Shown here: positions 29,107-39,327 of the stretch, piece by piece | Layout: every line of letters begins with the position of its first letter | How positions within the stretch are numbered: the first letter of the stretch is position 1 | Assembly (NCBI RefSeq): GCF_019375555.1 | Contig: NZ_JAHXDN010000004.1 | Location: 496,001 to 560,000, forward strand | DNA length: 64,000 bases | Direction of reading: 5' to 3' | Source: Roseobacter insulae | Lineage (GTDB): Bacteria > Pseudomonadota > Alphaproteobacteria > Rhodobacterales > Rhodobacteraceae | The notes under the pieces: model-generated | The model's input: only the letters and a program-made list of their open reading frames with translations | Database searches by the model: none | Told to the model about the DNA's origin: nothing | Program-made: the position numbers and the translations under genes

Positions 29107-29895
29107 ATGCTTCCATTGCCCGGTTTTTCACAAAATAAGGTTCTTACGCTGCCTTCGCTGGCGCTGATTTCGGCGCTGTTTCTGAGCGCCTGCGCGACCA
29201 CGCAGGATGTCGCGACGCGCACCGATGGCATCAATGATCCTTACGAGACGCAAAACCGCAAGGTCCATGCCTTCAACAAGGGGTTGGACAAGAACCTGAT
29301 TCGCCCCGTGGCGCAGGGATACGGCGTTGTGCCGGTGGAAATCCGAAACACGGTCAATAACTTCTCGGACAACCTGTCGATGCCGGGTGTGGCGGTAAAC
29401 AGCCTGCTACAGGGGGATCTGAAGGGCACAGGCCTTGCGACGCTGCGGTTCGTGGTGAACACCACGGTTGGACTGGGCGGCCTCTTCGATGCGGCTTCGG
29501 AGTTCAGAATTCCCGACCATGAAACAGACTTCGGAGAGACGCTGGCCGTATGGGGTGTGGGAGAAGGCGCTTACATCGAGCTGCCGCTGTTCGGGCCGTC
29601 AACGCAGCGCGCAACCGCCGGTCTTGTTGTCGACTTCTTCACCAATCCGCTGACCTACAGCACGATCGACGGTGACGACAGAATTATCCCGCCCACCGCG
29701 GCCGGTGTTGCGGCGCTCAACGATCGCGAGCGCTTTGGCGACAGCATTGATGCGGTGCTTTACGACAGCGCCGACAGCTATGCTCAGTCGCGCCAGACCT
29801 ATCTTCAGAATCGTCGTTTTGAGCTCGGTGGCAACGCGGGCGAAGGCGTCGACCCCTATTCCGCTGACCCCTACGAGGATCCATATGCTCAATAA
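29107..29895 (+). CDS. mlaA: MlaA/VacJ-family outer-membrane lipoprotein
   Basis: Part of the Mla system that removes mislocalised phospholipids from the outer leaflet of the outer membrane. A lipoprotein signal ending in LFLSAC is followed by NDPYETQNRKVHAFNKGLDKNLIRPVAQGY, VNNFSDNLSMPGVAVNSLLQGD and ETDFGETLAVWGVGEGAYIELPLFGPS, the MlaA hallmark. The ATG at 29107 gives a normal-length lipoprotein signal; an ATG at 29047 would add 20 residues. Neither has a convincing ribosome binding site. It overlaps mlaC by 11 bases. Confidence 0.93.
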   Translation: MLPLPGFSQNKVLTLPSLALISALFLSACATTQDVATRTDGINDPYETQNRKVHAFNKGLDKNLIRPVAQGYGVVPVEIRNTVNNFSDNLSMPGVAVNSLLQGDLKGTGLATLRFVVNTTVGLGGLFDAASEFRIPDHETDFGETLAVWGVGEGAYIELPLFGPSTQRATAGLVVDFFTNPLTYSTIDGDDRIIPPTAAGVAALNDRERFGDSIDAVLYDSADSYAQSRQTYLQNRRFELGGNAGEGVDPYSADPYEDPYAQ

Positions 29896-30484
29896 CCTCA
29901 ATCGCCGTGAGTTTTTTGTGGGCACCATCGCTGCATCGCTGATGCTGTCCCGCCCCGCTGCCGCCTTGACCGAAGCGGGTGCAAAGCAGCTTGTCGATTC
30001 CGTTGTGTCCGAAGTTGAACGTGTGGTCACCTCGGGCAAATCCGACTCCGCCGTTCTGCGGGAACTGGAAAAACTCTTCGTGCGATACGCGGACGTGAAC
30101 ATCATGGCGCAATATGCGCTTGGCGTGGATGGCCGCTCGGCGTCGGCGGCGCAGAAACGCGCGTTTTCCGATGCCTTTACCGGCTATATTGCACGCAAGT
30201 ATGGCAAACAGTTCCGCGATTTCATCGGGGGCCGCGTCGAAGTGCAATCCACGCGCCAGATCAAAGCGGGTTACGAGGTGAAAACCCTCGCGTACCTGCA
30301 AGGTGACGGGCCTTTCGATGTTACATTCCATGTCTCGGACAAATCGGGGCGCGATAAGTTCTTCAATATATACATCGAGGGCGTGAACCTGCTGCTGACC
30401 GAACGCACCGAGATTGGCGCGATGCTGGACAAGCGCGGCGGCGATATCAACGCGATGATCGCCGACCTGAAAAGCGCGGGGTGA
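29885..30484 (+). CDS. mlaC: MlaC/Ttg2D-family phospholipid-binding periplasmic protein
   Basis: A 199-residue periplasmic carrier that shuttles phospholipid between MlaA and the inner-membrane MlaFEDB complex. Family features are the N-terminal helical half, FSDAFTGYIARKYGKQFRDF and VEVQSTRQIKAGYEVKTLAYLQG. The N-terminus NRREFFVGTIAASLMLSRPAAA contains a twin arginine followed by x-F-F, which suggests Tat export. The ATG at 29885 lies inside the 3' end of mlaA (11-base overlap), so translation is coupled. mlaFED genes are not in the window. Confidence 0.92.
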   Translation: MLNNLNRREFFVGTIAASLMLSRPAAALTEAGAKQLVDSVVSEVERVVTSGKSDSAVLRELEKLFVRYADVNIMAQYALGVDGRSASAAQKRAFSDAFTGYIARKYGKQFRDFIGGRVEVQSTRQIKAGYEVKTLAYLQGDGPFDVTFHVSDKSGRDKFFNIYIEGVNLLLTERTEIGAMLDKRGGDINAMIADLKSAG

Positions 30485-30496
30485 GGCAACCGCCGG

Positions 30497-32707
30497 TTAC
30501 CGGTCACTGCCACTGACGTTCGGGCGCGGCTGATTTGCACCCGTGTTGCCGCCACCGCCCAGAATGTCCCGCAACAGGCTATCTAGAAAGCCACCAACGC
30601 CGCCGCCACCGGAGACCCCGCCCGTGGTCTGTTCGCGCGTCTCTCCCGCTTGCGACGGCGACATCATCGGCAGAGGTTTCGCTGGCACACCCTCATGCAC
30701 GCGCGCCATTGTTTCGCGCCAGATTTCAGCGGGCAGACCGCTGCCTGTCACCCCCGTCAGGGGAGTGTTGTCATCATAGCCCATCCAGACACCGGCCACG
30801 TAATCCGCCGAAAACCCGACGAACCATGCGTCTCTTGCGGCTTGTGTGGTGCCGGTCTTTCCTGCCAGTTGCCTGCCGCCGAACTGCGCCCGCTGTCCCG
30901 TCCCCTCAGAAACGACCTTTTCCATCATGTAGATCAACTGGCGCGCCGCATCTTCCTGCACCACGCGCTCTCCGATACCGCCGCCGGTGCCCATGAGCGG
31001 TTCCTGATCGCCCAGCAGGCGCAGCTCGACCAGCCCGTATGGGATCACGGAAGAGCCGCCGTTGAGAATACCGGCGTACGCCCCCGTCATCTCGATCAGC
31101 GTGCTTTCCGACGCCCCCAGCGCCAGCGCCGGACCTGCGGCCAGATCGCTTTGCAAGCCAAAGTCACTGGCCACCTGCCGCACGAGATCGCGGCCCACGA
31201 ACTCCGACACCTTGACAGCAGGAATGTTCAGACTGTCCCTGAGCGCACGCGTGAGGGAGACCTTGCCATAGTGTTTCTTGGTGTAGTTTTCCGGGCACCA
31301 CTGGCCGGAGCCGGGAATGGTCTGGCAATAGGGCTCGTCCACGACCGTGTCATTGGGCGAATAGCCCAGATCCAGCGCCGCCGCGTAGACGAAGGGTTTA
31401 AAGGCCGATCCGGTTTGACGCTTGGCCTGTACCGCGCGGTTGAAGGCACCGGCCACCTTAGTCTTGCGGCCACCCACCATCGCACGCACCGCGCCGTCGG
31501 CGGACATGACAACGATCGCAGCCTGTGCCTTGCTGCCTTCGCGGATCTTGTTTTCAAAAACCCAGGCCATCGCGTTATCTGCCGCGCGCTGGATTCGTTG
31601 ATCCATGGTGGTTTTGATGATCACGTCTTCGGTTGTTTTCCGGGTAAAAAATTCCGGACCTGACGACATGACCCAATCCGCAAAATATCCGCCTGCCCGT
31701 GCCTCCGCAGCCGGTGACAGCTGTGCCGGATTGTCCTGTGCGGCACGCGCCTCGGTATCGGTAAGGTAGCCCTGTTCATTCATCAGCCGCACAATCGTTG
31801 CCGCACGCCCCTGCGAACGGGTCAGATCATTTGTCGGGGCGAAGCGTGTCGGCGCCACCAGAAGACCGGCGAGCATTGCGGCCTCGGCCGGGTTCACATT
31901 CGCGGCCGACTTGCCGAAATACCGCTGGCTTGCAGCCTCGAAACCCCGTGCGCCCGCACCCAGAAAGGCCCTGTTCATGTAGATTGTGAGGATTTCGTTC
32001 TTTGAATACTTTGCCTCCATCGCCAACGCATAAAGCGCTTCGGATGCTTTGCGCTTGATCGTACCGCGCCGGCATTCCGTCTCGTATTCCGCCTCCGTCT
32101 GCGTTTCGGGGTCATAAGGTACACCAAGGCAAAGAAGCTTGGCCACCTGCTGGGTGATCGTGGAGCCACCGTGCCCGGACAGGGGACCGCGCCCCTCGCT
32201 AAGGTTGATGCGCACCGCGCTGGCAATACCGCGCGGGCTGAGGCCGAAATGGCGATAGAAGCGTTTGTCTTCGGTCGCGACAATCGCATTGCGCAGATGC
32301 GGCGAGACGGTTTTAGCGGTGACAACACCCCCGAACTGGTCGCCTCGCCAGGCAAAGACCTGTCCTTCGCTGTCAAGCATCGTCACCGACCCGCGCGCGC
32401 GGCCATCCAGCAGTTCGGTCACGTTGGGTAATGTCGTGTAATAGTATCCGACGGCCAGTGCCAGCAACAGCACGGCCACAGCACACACACGCCAGACCAC
32501 GCGCCAGATCAGTCGCAAGATCCACGAAATCAGCCGCTGGAGCAGCCCGATGATGCCCCCGCGACGCCTGACCGGGGCTGCCTTGCGGCGACTGACCTTG
32601 CGCGGTTTCGCCTTTGGTTTGGCCGTAGCCTTGCGCCCCTTGGGGGGCGATGCGCCATAGCGCTTATCGGCGACCAAAGGTCGTTTGCCTTTGCGTGAAT
32701 CACTCAT
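30497..32707 (-). CDS. Class A penicillin-binding protein (PBP1A-type, transglycosylase/transpeptidase)
   Basis: A 736-residue bifunctional peptidoglycan synthase. After a very basic cytoplasmic tail (residues 1-50) and one membrane helix (about 70-92) comes the GT51 domain with catalytic Glu146 in VATEDKRFYRHFG and GGSTITQQVAK. The transpeptidase domain has S434-x-x-K (TGSAFKPF), S492-x-N and K617-T-G (KTGTTQ). The C-terminal tail is Gly-rich (GGVSGGGGVGG) and disordered-looking. No OB-like insert typical of the longest PBP1A proteins is obvious, fitting PbpC/PBP1A-like alphaproteobacterial forms. Convergent with mlaC. Confidence 0.94.
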   Translation of the reverse strand: MSDSRKGKRPLVADKRYGASPPKGRKATAKPKAKPRKVSRRKAAPVRRRGGIIGLLQRLISWILRLIWRVVWRVCAVAVLLLALAVGYYYTTLPNVTELLDGRARGSVTMLDSEGQVFAWRGDQFGGVVTAKTVSPHLRNAIVATEDKRFYRHFGLSPRGIASAVRINLSEGRGPLSGHGGSTITQQVAKLLCLGVPYDPETQTEAEYETECRRGTIKRKASEALYALAMEAKYSKNEILTIYMNRAFLGAGARGFEAASQRYFGKSAANVNPAEAAMLAGLLVAPTRFAPTNDLTRSQGRAATIVRLMNEQGYLTDTEARAAQDNPAQLSPAAEARAGGYFADWVMSSGPEFFTRKTTEDVIIKTTMDQRIQRAADNAMAWVFENKIREGSKAQAAIVVMSADGAVRAMVGGRKTKVAGAFNRAVQAKRQTGSAFKPFVYAAALDLGYSPNDTVVDEPYCQTIPGSGQWCPENYTKKHYGKVSLTRALRDSLNIPAVKVSEFVGRDLVRQVASDFGLQSDLAAGPALALGASESTLIEMTGAYAGILNGGSSVIPYGLVELRLLGDQEPLMGTGGGIGERVVQEDAARQLIYMMEKVVSEGTGQRAQFGGRQLAGKTGTTQAARDAWFVGFSADYVAGVWMGYDDNTPLTGVTGSGLPAEIWRETMARVHEGVPAKPLPMMSPSQAGETREQTTGGVSGGGGVGGFLDSLLRDILGGGGNTGANQPRPNVSGSDR

Positions 32708-32859
32708 GAAGAACCTGCCCGGCCCATTGTTGTTTTCGGCAGTCTACCCCGCCGAAGGAGGAATGTTGAGATCGTCTGTACAAATAATAGGAATGAAATA
32801 TTTGCACAAAAAATCGGCATTAACCTTCAGGTGCACAATAATTGAGCGCATCCCTGTGA

Positions 32860-33303
<444 letters not shown>

Positions 33304-33333
33304 AGCAGCGATTCAATCAGGGATATGATTACC

Positions 33334-34668
33334 ATGAAGCTTCTCAAAACTCTCGCTCCTGCCGCCGCGCTCGCCGCGTTGCCCAGTCTGGGACTGGCTC
33401 AGGACGGCCCGACACCCGGCATCAATGCCTCCACCGATTCTGTCTTTATCTTTAACTCCCTGCTATTCCTGATCGGCGGCTTTCTCGTCTTCTGGATGGC
33501 GGCCGGGTTTGCAATGCTTGAGGCGGGGTTGGTGCGGTCCAAGAACGTGACCATGCAGCTGACCAAGAATATGGCGCTCTTTTCGCTTGCCGCGATCTTT
33601 TACTACCTGATCGGGTACAACCTGATGTATCCGCTCGGTACATGGATGGTCGACGGCGTGCTGTCCGGCGTCTGGGGCCCCGGCGTTCTGGAAGCCGTCG
33701 GCGTGACCTCTGACGCGGCTGACGACTATGGCTATGCCTCTACCGGATCGGATTTCTTCTTTCAGCTGATGTTCTGTGCGGCGACCGCCTCGATCGTTTC
33801 GGGGGCTCTGGCCGAACGGATCAAACTCTGGCCCTTCCTGACTTTCGTTATCGTGCTGACCGCAGTGATCTACCCGATCCAGGCCAGCTGGAAGTGGGGC
33901 GGCGGGTTCCTCGACGCGATGGGCTTTCTTGACTTCGCCGGCTCGACTGTTGTGCACTCGGTTGGTGGCTGGGCAGCACTTGCCGGCGCCCTGATCCTTG
34001 GGCCGCGTATCGGCAAGTACAGAGAAGGTCGTACCGTGCCGATGCCAGGATCCAACCTTGCGCTGGCAACGCTCGGCACGTTTATCCTGTGGATGGGATG
34101 GTTCGGCTTCAATGGCGGGTCACAACTTGCGATGGGTACCGTGGGCGATGTTGCAGACATCAGCCGTATCTTTGCCAATACAAATGCCGCGGCTGCGGGC
34201 GGTGCTGTCACCGCCCTGATCCTGACGCAGGTTCTCTACAAGAAGCCCGACCTGACGATGATCCTCAACGGCGCGCTGGCCGGGCTCGTGTCCATCACCG
34301 CCGAACCCCTGACCCCGACCCTTGGCGCCGCAACGCTGATCGGTGCGGTGGGCGGCGTGATCGTGGTCTTCGCGGTGCCCTTCCTGGATAAGCTGAAGAT
34401 TGATGACGTGGTTGGTGCGATCCCGGTGCACCTGTTTGCCGGTATCTGGGGTACGATCGCCGTTGTGTTCACCAATTCGGATGCGTCCTTTGGCGTGCAG
34501 CTTTATTCCATCCTCGTGGTGGGTGTGTTCACCTTCGTGGCCTCGGCCCTGTTGTGGTTCATTCTCAAATCCGTCATGGGCATCCGCGTCAGCGAAGAGG
34601 CGGAGATCAACGGTCTCGACACCTCGGAGCTGGGTATGGAAGCCTATCCTGACTTCTCGAAAGGCTGA
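33334..34668 (+). CDS. amtB: Ammonium transporter
   Basis: An inner-membrane ammonium channel with a cleavable signal (MKLLKTLAPAAALAALPSLGLAQ) and about 11 membrane helices. The two pore histidines are visible in GSTVVHSVGGWAALAGA and AIPVHLFAGIWGT. The C-terminal cytoplasmic segment (ISEEAEINGLDTSELGMEAYPDF-like) is the part that contacts GlnK. I prefer the ATG at 33334 because AGGGA is 10 bases upstream; an ATG at 33325 would be only one base from it. A strong terminator follows. Confidence 0.95.
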   Translation: MKLLKTLAPAAALAALPSLGLAQDGPTPGINASTDSVFIFNSLLFLIGGFLVFWMAAGFAMLEAGLVRSKNVTMQLTKNMALFSLAAIFYYLIGYNLMYPLGTWMVDGVLSGVWGPGVLEAVGVTSDAADDYGYASTGSDFFFQLMFCAATASIVSGALAERIKLWPFLTFVIVLTAVIYPIQASWKWGGGFLDAMGFLDFAGSTVVHSVGGWAALAGALILGPRIGKYREGRTVPMPGSNLALATLGTFILWMGWFGFNGGSQLAMGTVGDVADISRIFANTNAAAAGGAVTALILTQVLYKKPDLTMILNGALAGLVSITAEPLTPTLGAATLIGAVGGVIVVFAVPFLDKLKIDDVVGAIPVHLFAGIWGTIAVVFTNSDASFGVQLYSILVVGVFTFVASALLWFILKSVMGIRVSEEAEINGLDTSELGMEAYPDFSKG

Positions 34669-34691
34669 TCAGGCCAGACACGGAAAAAAGA

Positions 34692-34719
34692 AACCCGGGC
34701 GGAAGCGCCCGGGTTTTTT
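34692..34719 (+). terminator. Intrinsic terminator of glnK-amtB
   Basis: A 10-bp perfect stem (34692-34701 with 34706-34715), GAAG tetraloop, T run 34714-34719. Confidence 0.93.
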
Positions 34720-34743
34720 CTGCATCAAATGGCCGGGTGCGAC

Positions 34744-35928
34744 TCAGATGCCCGAATCAATGATTGCCTTGGCCAGTATCGGCACCGTTTCCGCGTTCAG
34801 TCCCGCAATGTTCATACGGCTGTCGGAAACCATGTAAATACCGTGTTTGGACCGCATCTCCTCGACCTTCTCGGACGTCGCGCCCAGACGCGAGAACATG
34901 CCACGGTGCTGCGCGAGAAAACCAAAACGGTCCGATCCCGAAAGGCGCTGCAGCTCGGACGCCAGTTGGCTGCGCAGTTCCAGCATACTGCTGCGCACTT
35001 CCTCCAGTTCGGCCATCCAGTCGGCCCGCAGCGCATCATCGTTCAGGATCATCGTCACCAACCGCGCGCCGTGATCCGGCGGGAAGGAATAATTCTGACG
35101 GTTCAGGAAGGCCAGCGTATCCTGATTGAGCTTGCGCGCATCTGCATCCTGACTGACCGCCATCAGCAGACCGGTGCGTTCGCGGTAGATGCCAAAGTTC
35201 TTTGAGCAGCTTGCCGCGATCAGGCACTCAGGCACCGATGACGCAACCAACCGCGTCGCCCGCGCGTCTTCTTCCAGCCCGTCTCCAAAGCCCTGGTAGG
35301 CGATGTCAATCATCGGAACGGCGCCGGTTTCAAGCAATACGTCCACGACCGACTGCCAGTCGGTCAAATTGAGGTTCGCGCCGGTAGGGTTGTGGCAGCA
35401 GCCGTGCAACAGAACGACATCCCCCGCCTTGGCCTGCCCGATGTCTTCGATCATACCGTCGAAATCGACGCCACGGGTCTCGTTGTCAAAGTAACGATAA
35501 GGGACCACCTCGATACCGAGGTAGTTCAGAATCGACACGTGGTTGGGCCAGGTGGGATTGGACACGAAGACACGGGCTTCCGGTCGCGCCATCTGAATAA
35601 GCTCGAACGCCTGACGCACCGCGCCGGTGCCACCCGGCGTGGCTACGGCTGCAACAGTTTCACGGGCAACCGCCTCGCCGAGAACCAGTTTGATCATGGC
35701 ATCGGCAAAGGCCGGGTCTCCGGCAAGGCCGGTGTAGACCTTGGTGTCCTGCTCTTCCCACAGTTGGTGTTCAGCGGATTTGATCGCCCGCATGATCGGC
35801 GTCAGACCAGTTGCATCCTTATAGACACCAACACCGAGGTCGATCTTGGTCTGGCGCGGGTCCTCCTTGTACATTTGCACCAAGGCCAGAATGCTGTCGG
35901 CGGGGCGGGATTTCAGGGTTTCGAACAT
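34744..35928 (-). CDS. Aromatic amino acid/aspartate aminotransferase (class I, subgroup I alpha)
   Basis: A 394-residue PLP enzyme of the AspC/TyrB type. Signatures: DLGVGVYKDATGLTPIM, PGGTGAVRQAFEL, HGCCHNPTGANL, and the Schiff-base Lys243 in CSKNFGIYRERTG; a substrate-binding Arg lies near the C-terminus (SRMNIAGL). The choice between aspartate and aromatic substrates is not decided by what I can see. The ATG at 35928 overlaps the sseA stop by one base (TGATG), so it is coupled to sseA. Confidence 0.93.
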   Translation of the reverse strand: MFETLKSRPADSILALVQMYKEDPRQTKIDLGVGVYKDATGLTPIMRAIKSAEHQLWEEQDTKVYTGLAGDPAFADAMIKLVLGEAVARETVAAVATPGGTGAVRQAFELIQMARPEARVFVSNPTWPNHVSILNYLGIEVVPYRYFDNETRGVDFDGMIEDIGQAKAGDVVLLHGCCHNPTGANLNLTDWQSVVDVLLETGAVPMIDIAYQGFGDGLEEDARATRLVASSVPECLIAASCSKNFGIYRERTGLLMAVSQDADARKLNQDTLAFLNRQNYSFPPDHGARLVTMILNDDALRADWMAELEEVRSSMLELRSQLASELQRLSGSDRFGFLAQHRGMFSRLGATSEKVEEMRSKHGIYMVSDSRMNIAGLNAETVPILAKAIIDSGI

Positions 35929-36782
35929 CAGGCGTCTCCAGTTGCGACGGGAACCGTCGGGAACATCCCCCACTCGGCCCAGGAGCCATCATAGAGGGAC
36001 CAGTGCGAATGCCCCAAGCGTTCCAATGCCAGCGCCAGAATGGCGGCCGTGACACCTGATCCGCAGGAGGTGATGACCGGTTTGGACAAATCGACTCCGG
36101 CCGCTTCAAAAATAATACGACAGGCATCGGGGTCCTTCATCGTCTTGTCTTCGTTCAGCAGATCCGAGTAGGGAACATTCCGCGACCCCGGAATGTGACC
36201 CGAGCGCAAGCCTTCGCGGGGTTCCGGCGCATCGCCCCGGAAACGAGACGCTGCGCGCGCATCGACAATCACGTGATCCTTCAGTTTTGACGCGGCCGAA
36301 ACCTGCGTGACATCCCGGACAAGGTGGTTTTGCAGGCGCACGGTCATGTGCCGGTCACGGATGACAGGCGGCATATCCTCGACCGGGTGGCCCTCTGCCT
36401 GCCACTTGGGAAACCCGCCATCGAGCACGGCGACGTTCTCCTGCCCCATCAAGCGGAACAGCCACCAGACGCGCGCAGCGGAAAACAGACCGGCGCCATC
36501 GTAGACCACCACCTGATGTCCATCACCCACCCCCATCGCGCGCAGGCGTGACATAAATTTTTCCACCGGTGGTACCATGTGAGGAAGATCGGAGCGATGA
36601 TCCGATATATCATCGATGTCGAAGAACCGGGCGCCGGGGATATGGGCAGCGTCATATTCTTCCCGGGCGTTTCGGCCCGCTTCGGGCAGGTACCAAGAGG
36701 CGTCCAGAATGCGCAGGTCAGGATCCTTGAGATGTTGGGCCAACCACGTGGTGGAAACCAGCGTTTTCGGATCATCGGACAT
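35928..36782 (-). CDS. sseA: 3-mercaptopyruvate/thiosulfate sulfurtransferase (tandem rhodanese)
   Basis: Transfers sulfur from 3-mercaptopyruvate to an acceptor. The 284-residue protein has two rhodanese domains: an inactive N-terminal one (VDWYLP-like, HIPGARFFDID) and an active C-terminal one with catalytic Cys240 in the six-residue loop CGSGVT, the loop type seen in mercaptopyruvate sulfurtransferases. The start at 36782 has AGGGGGA upstream. Followed directly by the aminotransferase, which could make mercaptopyruvate from cysteine; that link is an inference. Confidence 0.93.
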   Translation of the reverse strand: MSDDPKTLVSTTWLAQHLKDPDLRILDASWYLPEAGRNAREEYDAAHIPGARFFDIDDISDHRSDLPHMVPPVEKFMSRLRAMGVGDGHQVVVYDGAGLFSAARVWWLFRLMGQENVAVLDGGFPKWQAEGHPVEDMPPVIRDRHMTVRLQNHLVRDVTQVSAASKLKDHVIVDARAASRFRGDAPEPREGLRSGHIPGSRNVPYSDLLNEDKTMKDPDACRIIFEAAGVDLSKPVITSCGSGVTAAILALALERLGHSHWSLYDGSWAEWGMFPTVPVATGDA

Positions 36783-36891
36783 GAGATTCCCCCTGCGATA
36801 AGAAACGCCTCTGGGTAACGCTCGCAGAACATGGTGGCAAGCCCGCTCAGCCGCCCGGTGGCGCATGGCCCATGTTTCCGGCCAGCCCGGC

Positions 36892-37380
36892 TTACCCGTG
36901 GTCCTTCATCAGCCGGGACTTTTGGCGCGACCAGTCGCGTTTTGCCGCGGTCTCACGCTTGTCGTGCAGCTTTTTGCCCTTCGCCACACCGATCTTGATC
37001 TTTGCCATGCCGCGATGGTTGAAATACAGAACCAGCGGCACCAACGTCATGCCCTTGCGCTGCGTTGCATTCCACAAATCCGCCAGCTGTTTGCGCGACA
37101 CCAGAAGTTTCCGGCGCCGGCGCTCTTCGTGCTGAAACGTCTTGGCTTGTTTGTAGGGCGCGACATAGCTGTTCACCAGCCACAACTCCCCATCCTCGAC
37201 CGCCGCGTAGCTCTCGGCGATATTCGCGCCCCCCATCCGCAGGGATTTCACTTCGGAGCCTTCCAGAATGATACCACACTCCAGGTCTTCCTCGATCGCG
37301 TAATCGAAACGCGCGCGCCGGTTTTCAGCGACGACCTTGTAATTGGGATCGGATTTGGATGCGGATTTCACTTGGGCCAT
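36892..37380 (-). CDS. smpB: SsrA-binding protein
   Basis: Binds tmRNA and brings it to stalled ribosomes for trans-translation. The 162-residue protein has [33 protein letters not shown], the [18 protein letters not shown] core and a basic C-terminal tail ([20 protein letters not shown]). The start [15 protein letters not shown] at 37380 fits the family; an ATG-like extension to 37416 is not supported. The ssrA gene is not in the window. Confidence 0.97.
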   Translation of the reverse strand: MAQVKSASKSDPNYKVVAENRRARFDYAIEEDLECGIILEGSEVKSLRMGGANIAESYAAVEDGELWLVNSYVAPYKQAKTFQHEERRRRKLLVSRKQLADLWNATQRKGMTLVPLVLYFNHRGMAKIKIGVAKGKKLHDKRETAAKRDWSRQKSRLMKDHG

Positions 37381-37516
37381 GTGCGCAGATGTAGGGCCAG
37401 ACGATGAGCGACGCAAGACACGCTCGCGGCGCGCACCGCTTCCAATTCACCCCTGAATAGTCTGAGACACAAAATTGGTGTATAAAGGAGGTCGCGGCTT
37501 ACGAATTGGAGTTTCT

Positions 37517-38368
37517 ATGTTCAACCCGACCGCCACGTTGGCGTCGTCCTTCGGCGACCATCTGTCGGATACGTTTTTGCAGTATTTCTCCGGCCGTGAC
37601 CCTGAATATGCCGCCTATATCAACGGCTGCGCGAAGATGGTTCTTGAACGACTGGCCAATTCGGATGCGCTCTACCACAATGCCGAACATACGATCATGG
37701 TCACGCTGGTCGGGCAACAAATCATGCGGGGGCGGCTCGTGACCGAGGCCATTCAACCGCGGGACTGGCTGCATTACATCGTGTCGCTGCTGGTGCACGA
37801 TATCGGGTACCTGCGCGACATCTGCGAAGGAGACCACGATTCAGAAGTGGTGATCGATCCATCCGGCAAAACCATCACACCACCCCGCGGCGCGTCGGAC
37901 GCTTACCTCGCACCTTACCACGTGGAACGGGGGATGATGTATGCACGGCGCCGATTTGCGGCCTCCGCCCTGATAGACGAGGAACGCATTGCCCGGGCCA
38001 TTGATTACACACGCTTTCCGGTACCGGATGAGGAGTACTACCATTCCACCGCCAGCGAGCCGGCCCTTGTCCGGGCGGCTGACCTGATCGGGCAAATGGC
38101 CGACCCGTTCTACCATCGCAAAATCGGCGCGCTCTATCTGGAGTTCGAAGAAACCGGCATGGCAAAACAGCTCGGCTACAAAAGCGCCGTCGACCTGATG
38201 GAAAAATTCCCTGACTTCTTCTGGTCGCAGGTGCAGCCCCTTATCGGACCGGCCCTGAGCCATCTGGAACAGACAATGGAAGGTAAGCAGTGGGTGGCAC
38301 AGCTCTACAACCACATTTTCCAGGTGGATCACCGCACCAGCATGCTGGGCCCGTTTGACGGAACCTAG
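37517..38368 (+). CDS. HD-domain metal-dependent phosphohydrolase
   Basis: A 283-residue protein with an HD-superfamily core: YHNAEHTIMVTLVG (first His), LLVHDIGYLRD (the HD pair) and later VRAADLIGQMADPFY. Such proteins hydrolyse phosphate esters or nucleotides; it lacks the GYP motif of c-di-GMP phosphodiesterases. The ATG at 37517 has TTGGAG at the right distance. The substrate is unknown. Its stop TAG is interlocked with that of the convergent sulfotransferase gene (CTAG). Confidence 0.85.
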   Translation: MFNPTATLASSFGDHLSDTFLQYFSGRDPEYAAYINGCAKMVLERLANSDALYHNAEHTIMVTLVGQQIMRGRLVTEAIQPRDWLHYIVSLLVHDIGYLRDICEGDHDSEVVIDPSGKTITPPRGASDAYLAPYHVERGMMYARRRFAASALIDEERIARAIDYTRFPVPDEEYYHSTASEPALVRAADLIGQMADPFYHRKIGALYLEFEETGMAKQLGYKSAVDLMEKFPDFFWSQVQPLIGPALSHLEQTMEGKQWVAQLYNHIFQVDHRTSMLGPFDGT

Positions 38369-39183
38369 TCACCCAGTTTCGCGTGAACTTCGTCGAGGTC
38401 GATCTCATCCACAGGCATCTTGTTGCCGGGATTGGCGAAGTCATACTTGAACAGCTGAAAATCGCGTTTGTATATTTCGTACACCAGATGCATTGACAGA
38501 TCGTCGAAGTAATCCTCCACCGGATGCGCGCGTTTTGGACCGTGGCCCTCGCTTTCGTTGAACCGTGGAACATCTTTCAACTGGATGGCATGGGGCGTGT
38601 CGATTGCCGCCAGAACATCCTGCATGCCGTCGTCAAAGCTCTCCGTCCAGACGATCTTGTCATAAATCCCGCCGTTGACGATGAACGTGCTGACATGGCC
38701 TGACATCGCTGACCAGTGGATATCAGGGTCCATGGGCTTGCGAAATTTTATCGTGTCCCGGGCAAAGAGCAGGAACCGCCGGAAAGCGGCGATCTGGTCA
38801 AATTCGCCCTGACCGTCCTCCCCTCCGACATTGATCCCGTATTTCTGTGTCAGCAAGGGCACCAGATTTCCACGATATCTTTTCCCGTTGCGCTGAATGC
38901 CGCAGATCTTGTCGAAAAACGAGCTCAGGATCCGCGTGTAGGGGTTGCGGACGCAGGTAAAGGCATAGGATTTGTGTTGCTGCACGTTCCGGGTGATGGG
39001 TTCCTGGCTGCCCTCGAGCGCCCATTTGTGCAGGCCTTCTTTCGCATCGTGAATATCGCCGTCGAAATACGACCCATGGTCCGAAAAATACATGATCTGC
39101 CCGATGGTCGAGCAGGCACATTTGGGCACCACGCGGTACACCATACTTTCACTCGTGGTCATCCAGGTTCCCGGGAAACCCAT
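38365..39183 (-). CDS. Sulfotransferase family 2 protein
   Basis: A 272-residue predicted carbohydrate sulfotransferase using PAPS. The 5'-phosphosulfate loop is in VVPKCACSTIGQI near residue 20, and the 3'-phosphate motif is in CVRNPYTRILSSFFDKI near residue 80. There is no signal peptide, so it acts in the cytoplasm or at the membrane face. It is divergent from a GT14-like glycosyltransferase, which suggests a shared role in making a sulfated glycan; no other polysaccharide genes are nearby. AGGAG lies upstream of the ATG at 39183. Confidence 0.85.
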   Translation of the reverse strand: MGFPGTWMTTSESMVYRVVPKCACSTIGQIMYFSDHGSYFDGDIHDAKEGLHKWALEGSQEPITRNVQQHKSYAFTCVRNPYTRILSSFFDKICGIQRNGKRYRGNLVPLLTQKYGINVGGEDGQGEFDQIAAFRRFLLFARDTIKFRKPMDPDIHWSAMSGHVSTFIVNGGIYDKIVWTESFDDGMQDVLAAIDTPHAIQLKDVPRFNESEGHGPKRAHPVEDYFDDLSMHLVYEIYKRDFQLFKYDFANPGNKMPVDEIDLDEVHAKLGD

Positions 39184-39327
39184 ACCAGTTAACTCCTGCC
39201 CGCTGCGCCGTTATGCAGCCATAAATCCTGCTGGTTTTGAAAAAAGCAAATAAATGCGGTTTATTCAATGAGCCTTCACGCTTATCAACGTATAGAGTGG
39301 CAGAAATAAGAGCAGATCAGATCAACC

